Part shown: piece after piece, positions 5,588-11,489 of the stretch
Position numbering within the stretch: the first letter of the stretch is position 1
Layout of the letters: each line of letters begins with the position of its first letter
Assembly: GCA_001796045.1 (NCBI GenBank)
Contig: MGLN01000137.1
Location: 1-14,502, forward strand
Direction of reading: 5' to 3'
Origin: Caulobacterales bacterium RIFOXYB1_FULL_67_16
GTDB lineage: Bacteria > Pseudomonadota > Alphaproteobacteria > Caulobacterales > Caulobacteraceae
DNA length: 14,502 nt
Made by a program: the position numbers and the translations under genes
The notes under the pieces: model-generated
Seen by the model: only the letters and a program-made list of their open reading frames with translations
Told to the model about the DNA's origin: nothing
The model's database searches: none

Positions 5588-5655
5588 TGCGTGAGGGACC
5601 ATCTGACATCCTGTCGGCGAGGTCGCCGATCCCCCACATCGACAGGAGAGCGCAG

Positions 5656-6642
5656 ATGAAGACGCGCAAGCTGGGTCCGAACGGTCCCGAAGTCTCGGCC
5701 ATCGGCCTGGGCTGTATGGGCATGAGCGCCTTCTACGGCGGCGCCGACGAAGCCCAGTCCATTTCCGTCATCCATCGCGCCCTCGACCTGGGCGTCACCC
5801 TGTTCGACACGGCCGAGATGTACGGTCCCCACACGAACGAGATCCTGGTGGGCCAGGCGCTGAAGGACCGGCGCGATCAGGCCTTCATCGCCACCAAGTT
5901 CGGCATCAACTATAACGCCGACCGGTCCAGACTGCTGGTCGACGGCAGCCCCGCCAATGTGCGCCGCGCCATCGACGGCAGTCTGCAGCGGCTGGGCGTC
6001 GACCACGTCGATCTCTACTACCTGCACCGGGTCGATCCCGACACGCCGATCGAGGAGACGGTGGGGGCGATGGCGGAACTGGTGAAAGAGGGCAAGGTCC
6101 GCTTCCTGGGCCTGTCCGAGGCGGCTCCGGAGACCCTGCGCAAGGCCCACGCCACCCATCCGATCACGGCGCTCCAAACGGAGTATTCGCTGTGGAGCCG
6201 CGAGCCGGAGGACGAACTGTTCGCCGTCACGCGGCAGCTGGGCATAGGCTTCGTGCCCTACAGTCCCCTGGGACGCGGCTTCCTGTCCGGAGAGATCAAG
6301 TCGGTCGAGAATCTGGCCCCCGATGACTTCCGCCGCAGCAATCCGCGCTTCATGGGCGAGAACTTCCAGAAGAACCTGGATCTGGTCGAGGCGGTAAAGG
6401 CGATCGCCCAGGACAAGGGCGTCACCGCCGCCCAACTGGCCCTGGCCTGGGTCCTGGCCCAGGGCGAGGATCTGGTTCCGATCCCCGGCACCCGGAGGAT
6501 CGCAACGCTGGAGCAGAACGCCGCGGCGGCGGACATCGTCCTGACCGCAGAGGATCTGGCGCGGATCGACGCCGTCTTCCCCAAGGGCGCCGCTGTAGGC
6601 CATCGCTACGCCGAGGCGGCGCGGGCAGCCCTGAACCGCTAA
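5656..6642 (+). CDS. Aldo/keto reductase
   Basis: This 328-residue cytoplasmic NADPH-dependent oxidoreductase has a (beta/alpha)8 barrel. The catalytic tetrad is visible: Asp51 (LFDTAEMYG), Tyr56, Lys81 (FIATKFG) and His124 (YYLHRVD). The start MKTRKLGPNGPEVSAIGLGCMGMS is typical of the AKR13/YakC-like group. The PLGRGFLSG loop and the IPGTRRIATLEQN nucleotide-binding segment near the C-terminus also fit. The substrate cannot be told from sequence; pyridoxal, methylglyoxal and other small carbonyls are all handled by this group. ATG 5656 is supported by AGGAGAG at 5644-5650 and by the family N-terminus. It appears to be a single-gene unit after tRNA-His, convergent with the DUF2147 gene. Its leader can fold over the ribosome-binding site. 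Confidence 0.9.
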   Translation: MKTRKLGPNGPEVSAIGLGCMGMSAFYGGADEAQSISVIHRALDLGVTLFDTAEMYGPHTNEILVGQALKDRRDQAFIATKFGINYNADRSRLLVDGSPANVRRAIDGSLQRLGVDHVDLYYLHRVDPDTPIEETVGAMAELVKEGKVRFLGLSEAAPETLRKAHATHPITALQTEYSLWSREPEDELFAVTRQLGIGFVPYSPLGRGFLSGEIKSVENLAPDDFRRSNPRFMGENFQKNLDLVEAVKAIAQDKGVTAAQLALAWVLAQGEDLVPIPGTRRIATLEQNAAAADIVLTAEDLARIDAVFPKGAAVGHRYAEAARAALNR

Positions 6643-6662
6643 GCCTCGGTCTCAGACATGAA

Positions 6663-6694
6663 GAGGCCCGGCCGGATCGCTCCGGCCGGGCCTC
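6663..6694. terminator. Bidirectional terminator-like hairpin between convergent genes
   Basis: A perfect 14-bp stem, GAGGCCCGGCCGGA / TCCGGCCGGGCCTC, closes a TCGC tetraloop between the ends of the aldo/keto reductase and DUF2147 genes. Neither side has a long T-run. Its strength and position nevertheless make it the likely transcription end for both convergent genes. Confidence 0.75.
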
Positions 6695-6712
6695 GTCGCG
6701 TCTGGATCGGGT

Positions 6713-7135
6713 TTACTGGACGCGGGTCCAGGTCTGGGTCTTGCACAGGGGCGCGACCACGCAGCCGCGCAGGTTCAGGCTGTTGTCGCCGGTCATGGTG
6801 ATGGTGCCGCGATAGGTGCGGCCGTCCGCCGGATTATAGACCGAGCCGTTGCGCCATTCCGTCGGCCCGCCGGTGAAGCCCGACAGCATCGGGAGGTTCC
6901 GAAGCGTGCGGTTCCGCTGACCGGCGTCGCGGTTATGCTCGTCGCGCGCATTGGGATCGCGCCGGATATGGTCCGAGGTCACCAGGGTCCCGCACAGGGC
7001 CTGACCGCAGCGGGCGATCCGCACCTGGCCGCCGTTCGTGGGGGTCTGCCACAGGCCGGTCGGATCGCCGGCCAGGGCGGGAGAGGCGAGGGCGGCCGCG
7101 AGCGCCGCCGCCGCCAGAATGATCTTGGTCTTCAT
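6713..7135 (-). CDS. Secreted DUF2147 family protein
   Basis: This 140-residue exported protein has a signal peptide at 1-22 (MKTKIILAAA, an Ala/Leu-rich core, ASPALA then GDPTG). The mature part is one DUF2147 domain: GLWQTP, then VRIARCGQALCGTLV, a polar middle, NGSVYNPADGRTYRGTI and a C-terminal LRGCVVAPLCKTQTWTRV. Four Cys (43, 48, 125, 131) could form two periplasmic disulfides. The family is common in proteobacteria, lipocalin-like in predicted fold, and has no proven function. I chose the ATG at 7135 because it starts the signal peptide and has AAAGGGAA just upstream; an in-frame ATG 69 bases further upstream would bury the signal peptide. It is divergent from the GAF/HTH regulator and convergent with the aldo/keto reductase. 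Confidence 0.88.
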   Translation of the reverse strand: MKTKIILAAAALAAALASPALAGDPTGLWQTPTNGGQVRIARCGQALCGTLVTSDHIRRDPNARDEHNRDAGQRNRTLRNLPMLSGFTGGPTEWRNGSVYNPADGRTYRGTITMTGDNSLNLRGCVVAPLCKTQTWTRVQ

Positions 7136-7182
7136 GGTCGTTCCCTTTGCTCGGGCCGGTTCGGCGACCCGTTGAGACGCAG

Positions 7183-7225
7183 GGTGATCCGGGTTTCGGT
7201 TCAAAACAAGGCTTTGTGGATCACC
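7183..7225. repeat. Spaced inverted repeat upstream of the DUF2147 gene
   Basis: GGTGATCC (7183-7190) and its exact complement GGATCACC (7218-7225) are separated by 27 bases in the divergent intergenic region, 48-90 bases before the DUF2147 start. It could be a pair of operator half-sites or a leader hairpin of the DUF2147 mRNA. Confidence 0.45.
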
Positions 7226-7283
7226 TTATCGCAATGAAAACCGGACCTTAGGTAAGCTTTCGGGCGCGACGACAAGGGTCGGA

Positions 7284-7312
7284 TTGACCTTGCCGCGCGT
7301 CAGGCGTCTGAT
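7284..7312 (+). promoter_or_regulatory. Candidate promoter of the GAF/HTH regulator
   Basis: TTGACC (7284-7289), 17 bases, then TCTGAT (7307-7312) would start RNA near 7319, about 20 bases before the regulator ATG. The match is 5 of 6 and 4 of 6 to the general bacterial consensus. Confidence 0.4.
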
Positions 7313-7339
7313 TGAGCGAGACAAGCCTTGGGAGGCGCC

Positions 7340-8314
7340 ATGGGCGCGCGATCAGGAAACGACCACGTCAGCCTTATCAAGGCGACGCTAGACGGCGGCG
7401 CAGCAGCCGCCCGCTCGGCCTTGGCGGCCTCCTGGCGACGGTCGATGTCTCTGTACGGCCTGGACCCTGAGGACAGCGGTCGCCCCCATACCCTGACCGA
7501 CGCCCAGCTGCGTGAAGCGCGACAGGCCATGGAGCCGATGACGCGCGCGGCGCAAGCGGTGCTGGATCGGCTGTTCCTCGCCGTCGGAGACACAGGGTAC
7601 TGCGTCCTGCTGACCAATGCGGAGGGCGTGCCGCTTGAGCGCCGGGGAGCGGCTGCAGACGACGAGGTCTTTCGCCGCTGGGGCTTGTGGCCGGGCGCCG
7701 TCTGGTCCGAGGCGGTCGAGGGCACCAACGGGATAGGCACAGCCCTGGTCGAGCATCGCCCGCTGACCATCCACCGGGAGCAGCATTTCCATACGCGCAA
7801 CACCGCCCTCAGCTGCACCAGCCATCCGATCCATGACCATCGGGGACGGCTGGCCGGCTTGTTGGACGTCTCGTCCTGCCGCGCTGATGCGACGGAGGGC
7901 ATGCTGGGCCTGATCGCGGCTGCGGTGGCCGATGCGGCGCGGGCGATCGAAGCCCAGACCTTTCGCCAGGCCTTCGCCGAGGCGCGGATCGTGCTGGCGG
8001 GCGATCCCGGTGAAAGAAACGCTGCGGCCCTTCTGGCGGTGGACAAGGACGATCTGGTGATCGGCGCCACCCGCGCGGCGCGGCTGGCCCTGGCCATCAC
8101 GGACGAGCGGATCGCGGCGCAGCTGGCGGCGTCGGAGGTTCTGGGCGCGGGCGGCGTCCACACGGATCTGCTGGAGGCGGAGCGGGGCGCCGTGCGTCGC
8201 GCCCTGGCCCTGAACGGGGGCAATGTCTCCGCAGCGGCGCGCGCGCTGGGCCTCAGTCGCGCGACCCTGCACCGCAAGCTGCACCGGCTGGGTCTGGCCG
8301 GCGAACCGCACTGA
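7340..8314 (+). CDS. GAF-domain, Fis-type HTH transcriptional regulator without AAA+ domain
   Basis: This 324-residue cytoplasmic regulator resembles the two ends of AcoR-type activators. Residues about 70-205 form a GAF-like sensor with WSEAVEGTNGIGTALVEHRP (122-141) and SCTSHPIHDHRGRLAGLLDVS. A short PAS-like stretch (ALLAVDKDDLVIGATRAARLAL) follows at about 230-251. The C-terminus is a Fis-type helix-turn-helix (GGNVSAAARALGLSRATLHRK, about 293-313). The central AAA+ sigma-54-interaction domain, with its Walker motifs and GAFTGA loop, is absent, so it should act as a classical activator or repressor. ATG 7340 has GGGAGG at 7330-7335. It lies just upstream of the aldehyde and alcohol dehydrogenase genes in the same direction, and a perfect dyad follows its stop by 6 bases. 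It probably controls that operon in response to a small ligand. Confidence 0.85.
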   Translation: MGARSGNDHVSLIKATLDGGAAAARSALAASWRRSMSLYGLDPEDSGRPHTLTDAQLREARQAMEPMTRAAQAVLDRLFLAVGDTGYCVLLTNAEGVPLERRGAAADDEVFRRWGLWPGAVWSEAVEGTNGIGTALVEHRPLTIHREQHFHTRNTALSCTSHPIHDHRGRLAGLLDVSSCRADATEGMLGLIAAAVADAARAIEAQTFRQAFAEARIVLAGDPGERNAAALLAVDKDDLVIGATRAARLALAITDERIAAQLAASEVLGAGGVHTDLLEAERGAVRRALALNGGNVSAAARALGLSRATLHRKLHRLGLAGEPH

Positions 8315-8320
8315 TCCGAC

Positions 8321-8338
8321 TGTCGCAGTTCTGCGACA
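8321..8338. promoter_or_regulatory. Perfect dyad, candidate operator for the GAF/HTH regulator
   Basis: TGTCGCAG-TT-CTGCGACA is an 8-bp perfect inverted repeat with a 2-base centre, 110 bases before the aldehyde dehydrogenase start. Fis-type HTH proteins bind as dimers to such dyads, and the neighbouring regulator has that domain. A terminator for the regulator gene is less likely because the loop is only two bases and no T-run follows. Confidence 0.6.
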
Positions 8339-8448
8339 GGTTTGCACCGCACCATGAACGGGCCGTCTGGCGGATCTGCCGGGTGAGGACGAGCTTCTGG
8401 GCCCAACGACGTCGGCAAGCGACGCCCGAGGAAAGCCAGGAGTGTTTG

Positions 8449-9966
8449 ATGACCAAGCCCGAATTCGTTCGCGCCGCCACCCCCAAGTTCAAGGCGCGCT
8501 ATGACAACTTCATCGGCGGACAGTGGGTCCCGCCCGTCAACGGCCGCTATTTCGAGAACACCTCCCCGGTGAACGGCCGCGTCCTGTGCGAGGTCGCACG
8601 CTCGGACGCGGCCGACGTCGAACTGGCCCTGGACGCCGCCCACGCCGCCAAGGACGCCTGGAGCAAGACCAGCGTCGCCCAGCGCGCCGTGATCCTGAAC
8701 AAGATCGCCGACCGGATCGAAGCCAACCTCCAGACGGTCGCCGAGGCCGAGACCTGGGACAATGGCAAGCCGGTACGCGAGACCCTGGCCGCCGACATCC
8801 CCCTGGCGATCGACCATTTCCGCTACTTCGCCGGCTGTATCCGGGCTCAGGAAGGCGGGATCTCGGAACTGGACCACGATACGGTGGCCTATCACTTCCA
8901 TGAACCGCTGGGCGTGGTCGGTCAGATCATCCCGTGGAACTTCCCGATCCTGATGGCGGCCTGGAAGATCGCGCCGGCCCTTGCGGCGGGCAACTGTATC
9001 GTCATGAAGCCGGCGGAACAGACCCCGGCCTCGATCCTGGTGGTCATCGAGCTTATCCAGGATCTGCTGCCCGCCGGCGTGCTGAACATCGTATCGGGCA
9101 CGGGCGCCGAGGTTGGCGAGCCCCTGGCCACCAATCCGCGCATCGCCAAGATCGCCTTCACCGGCTCGACCGCCGTGGGCCAGAAGATCATGGAGTATGC
9201 GACCAAGAACATCATTCCGGTGACGCTGGAGCTGGGCGGCAAGTCGCCGAACATCTTCTTCAAGGACGTGATGGACGCCGACGACGCCTTCCTGGACAAG
9301 GCCCTGGAGGGCTTTGCGATGTTCGCCCTGAACCAGGGCGAGGTCTGCACCTGCCCCAGCCGCGCCCTGATCCACGACGACATCTATGAGGCCTTCATCG
9401 AGAAGGCCATCGCCCGGGTCGAGGCCATCGTCCAGGGCGACCCGCTGGACCCCGCGACCATGGTCGGCGCCCAGGCGTCGTCGCAGCAGCTGAAGAAGAT
9501 CCTGACCTATCTGCAGATCGGCAAGGACGAGGGCGCCCAGGTTCTGACCGGCGGCGACCAAGCCGTGCTCCCGGACGATCTGGGCGGCGGCTATTACGTC
9601 AAGCCGACGGTGTTCAAGGGCACGAACGACATGCGGATCTTCCAGGAGGAGATCTTCGGTCCGGTCCTGGCCGTGACCACTTTCAAGACCTTCGAGGAGG
9701 CGATGGCGATCGCCAACGACACCCAATACGGCCTGGGCGCCGGGGTCTGGTCGCGCGACATGAACACGGCGTATCGCGCCGGGCGGACCATCCAGGCCGG
9801 TCGGGTCTGGACCAACTGCTATCATCAGTACCCGGCGCATGCGGCCTTCGGCGGCTACAAGAAGTCGGGAATCGGGCGGGAGAACCACCGGATGATGCTG
9901 GACCATTATCAGCAGACCAAGAACCTGCTGGTCAGCTACAGCCCCGACAAACTGGGCTTCTTCTGA
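8449..9966 (+). CDS. NAD+-dependent acetaldehyde-type dehydrogenase (AldB/ExaC/AcoD-like)
   Basis: This 505-residue cytoplasmic enzyme oxidises an aldehyde to the carboxylic acid with NAD+. Catalytic elements are Cys300 (NQGEVCTCPSR), general base Glu261 (VTLELGGKSP), Asn164 (IIPWNFP) and the cofactor-binding Lys187 (MKPAEQTP) and FTGSTAVG. The CTC motif and the tail YHQYPAHAAFGGYKKSGIGRE are characteristic of the acetaldehyde dehydrogenases of ethanol and acetoin metabolism (AldB, ExaC, AcoD). The substrate is inferred from this likeness and from the alcohol dehydrogenase gene that follows. ATG 8449 is preferred because AGGAG lies at 8438-8442 and MTKPEF gives the usual family length of about 505. 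It sits downstream of the GAF/HTH regulator. Confidence 0.93.
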   Translation: MTKPEFVRAATPKFKARYDNFIGGQWVPPVNGRYFENTSPVNGRVLCEVARSDAADVELALDAAHAAKDAWSKTSVAQRAVILNKIADRIEANLQTVAEAETWDNGKPVRETLAADIPLAIDHFRYFAGCIRAQEGGISELDHDTVAYHFHEPLGVVGQIIPWNFPILMAAWKIAPALAAGNCIVMKPAEQTPASILVVIELIQDLLPAGVLNIVSGTGAEVGEPLATNPRIAKIAFTGSTAVGQKIMEYATKNIIPVTLELGGKSPNIFFKDVMDADDAFLDKALEGFAMFALNQGEVCTCPSRALIHDDIYEAFIEKAIARVEAIVQGDPLDPATMVGAQASSQQLKKILTYLQIGKDEGAQVLTGGDQAVLPDDLGGGYYVKPTVFKGTNDMRIFQEEIFGPVLAVTTFKTFEEAMAIANDTQYGLGAGVWSRDMNTAYRAGRTIQAGRVWTNCYHQYPAHAAFGGYKKSGIGRENHRMMLDHYQQTKNLLVSYSPDKLGFF

Positions 9967-10002
9967 TCTACATCAAGGACGGCCGACCCTTGAACGGCCA
10001 TC

Positions 10003-10021
10003 CTCTGATCACGCTCTGATC
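10003..10021. repeat. Tandem direct repeat CTCTGATC
   Basis: CTCTGATC occurs at 10003-10010 and again at 10014-10021, an 11-base period close to one helical turn. The 7-mer TCTGATC also occurs at 9962-9968 over the aldehyde dehydrogenase stop. It could be a protein site between the two dehydrogenase genes or chance. Confidence 0.35.
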
Positions 10022-10045
10022 CGTCCCCCCGGAGAGCGTATCTCC

Positions 10046-10083
10046 CAGGCGGGCGGGCCGGTGTCCTGCTTCCGGTCCGCCTG
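10046..10083. repeat. Intercistronic hairpin upstream of the alcohol dehydrogenase
   Basis: CAGGCGG (10046-10052) pairs with CCGCCTG (10077-10083), and inside it CCGG (10058-10061) pairs with CCGG (10072-10075) around a 10-base loop. It lies in the 143-base gap between the two dehydrogenase genes, where it could attenuate or stabilise the downstream message. No T-run follows. Confidence 0.45.
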
Positions 10084-10109
10084 TTCCCCCAAATCGACGA
10101 GGATGTTCC

Positions 10110-11138
10110 ATGCCCAGAACCATGAAGGCCGCTGTCGTGCGCGCGTTCGGCAAGCCTCTGACCATCGAAGAGGTCGCGGTTCCCGAGCCGGGTCCGGGCC
10201 AGATCCAGGTCAAGATCGAAGCCTCAGGCGTCTGTCACACTGATCTGCACGCCGCCGAGGGCGACTGGCCGGTCAAACCGAATCCGCCCTTCATTCCTGG
10301 CCACGAGGGCGTGGGCTTCGTCTCGGCAGTGGGAGCGGGGGTCACCCTGGTCAAGGAGGGCGATCGGGTAGGCATCCCGTGGCTCTACTCGGCCTGCGGC
10401 CACTGCAAACACTGTCTGGGCGGCTGGGAGACCCTGTGCCACGACCAGCAGAACACCGGCTATTCGGTCAACGGCGGGTTTGCGGAATACGCCATCGCCG
10501 ACCCGAACTATGTCGGCCATCTGCCGGCCAATGTCAGCTTCACCGACATCGCCCCGATCCTGTGCGCCGGGGTGACGGTCTACAAGGGGCTGAAGATGAC
10601 GGACACCAAGCCGGGCGACTGGGTGGTCATCTCGGGCATCGGCGGCCTGGGCCATGTGGCGGTCCAGTACGCCAAGGCCATGGGGCTGAACGTCGCCGCC
10701 GTGGACGTGGACGACGCCAAGCTGGACCTGGCGCGACGGCTGGGCGCGACCGTCACGGTCAACGCCAAGACCTCCAACGATCCCGCCGCCGAGATCAAGG
10801 CCCAGACCGACGGCGGCGCCCAGGGCGTGCTGGTCACGGCCGTCTCGCCCAAGGCCTTCGAACAGGCGGTCAATATGACGGCGCGCGGCGCGACCGTGGC
10901 CCTGAACGGCCTGCCGCCCGGCGACTTCCCCCTGTCGATCTTCGATATGGTGCTGAACGGGACCACGGTGCGCGGCTCCATCGTCGGCACCCGTCTGGAC
11001 CTTCAGGAGGCGCTTCAGTTCGCCGCCGACGAGAAGGTCAGGGCCACGGTCTCGGTCGAGCCGCTGGAGAACATCAACAGCATCTTCCAGCGGATGCATC
11101 AGGGCCAGATCGAGGGCCGGATCGTCATGACGATCTGA
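10110..11138 (+). CDS. adhP: Zinc-dependent alcohol dehydrogenase, AdhP type
   Basis: This 342-residue medium-chain, NAD+-linked dehydrogenase would interconvert primary alcohols (ethanol-like) and aldehydes. The catalytic zinc ligands are Cys42 (SGVCHTDLH), His65 (GHEGVG) and Cys152 (LCAGVTVYKG). The structural zinc ligands are Cys96, Cys99, Cys102 and Cys110 (CGHCKHC then ETLC). The NAD site is SGIGGLGH (175-182), with Asp199 at the end of the next strand indicating NAD rather than NADP. Overall it resembles E. coli AdhP and ethanol-active bacterial ADHs. ATG 10110 is preferred over a second in-frame ATG 12 bases later because GAGGA lies at 10099-10103. With the preceding aldehyde dehydrogenase it makes a two-step alcohol-to-acid route. 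Confidence 0.94.
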   Translation: MPRTMKAAVVRAFGKPLTIEEVAVPEPGPGQIQVKIEASGVCHTDLHAAEGDWPVKPNPPFIPGHEGVGFVSAVGAGVTLVKEGDRVGIPWLYSACGHCKHCLGGWETLCHDQQNTGYSVNGGFAEYAIADPNYVGHLPANVSFTDIAPILCAGVTVYKGLKMTDTKPGDWVVISGIGGLGHVAVQYAKAMGLNVAAVDVDDAKLDLARRLGATVTVNAKTSNDPAAEIKAQTDGGAQGVLVTAVSPKAFEQAVNMTARGATVALNGLPPGDFPLSIFDMVLNGTTVRGSIVGTRLDLQEALQFAADEKVRATVSVEPLENINSIFQRMHQGQIEGRIVMTI

Positions 11139-11162
11139 GGCCTGGCGGCGGGCCAGCGACTG

Positions 11163-11197
11163 TCGTCGGCGTGCCGGTTCGCCGCGCGCGCCGACGA
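11163..11197. terminator. Hairpin just past adhP
   Basis: TCGTCGGCG (11163-11171) pairs with CGCCGACGA (11189-11197). Inside, CGG-TTCG-CCG makes a stable tetraloop stem across a small internal loop. It lies 24 bases after the adhP stop and probably ends or protects the operon mRNA, although no T-run follows. Confidence 0.5.
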
Positions 11198-11281
11198 AAC
11201 TTCACTGGGGAAAAATGAGCGCAATTCTGCGCCGCTTGGCGGCAGATGATTGTTTTCAATGGGGTAATCTTCGCGGCAAGA

Positions 11282-11294
11282 TTGCACTGTGCAA
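11282..11294. repeat. Palindrome TTGCAC-T-GTGCAA
   Basis: This is a perfect 6-bp inverted repeat with a 1-base centre in the adhP-ligA gap, preceded by an overlapping AATCTT/AAGATT stem. It has the form of a protein-binding site rather than a terminator, but no gene start lies nearby for it to control. Confidence 0.4.
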
Positions 11295-11464
11295 CAGAGT
11301 GCAGTTCTCGCGGCGACGTGGACTGTGAAAACCCGTCCAACGGCTCAAGCGCTTAGCGATGTCAAAGACCCAGGCCGGATCCTAAAACGGTTTTGAAGGG
11401 CGCCGGGTTGATTGTCGAAATCATTTTCAAGTCGCTGATCCGACAAGATATTTTCTACAGAATT

Positions 11465-11489
11465 AGGCGCGCTGGGTCTCGGCGCGCCT
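11465..11489 (-). terminator. Terminator of ligA
   Basis: Read on the - strand, AGGCGCGC (11489-11482) pairs with GCGCGCCT (11472-11465) across a 9-base loop, then TAATTCTGTAGAAAA follows. The stem begins inside the ligA TAG stop codon (11488-11490). The T content after the stem is modest, so efficiency is uncertain. Confidence 0.55.

Larger units (their letters stand above)
11139..11487. other. Gene-poor convergent region between adhP and ligA
   Basis: No credible gene was found in these 349 bases. They are noticeably richer in A/T than the flanks, especially 11200-11465, and contain several dyads: a long hairpin at 11163-11197, AATCTT/AAGATT at 11266-11283 and TTGCAC-T-GTGCAA at 11282-11294. 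The right end carries the ligA terminator. Convergent gene ends alone do not need this much space. Confidence 0.6.

Noticed and set aside
8321..8448. Sigma-54 (-24/-12) promoter ahead of the aldehyde dehydrogenase gene
   Set aside because: The closest candidate (TGGCGGATCTGCC) lacks the GC at the required -12 spacing, and the regulator has no AAA+ domain.
7300..9906. 868-residue minus-strand frame opposite the regulator and aldehyde dehydrogenase
   Set aside because: It is a shadow caused by the biased third codon positions of the two real genes; low-complexity Ala/Arg/Gly composition and no recognisable domain.
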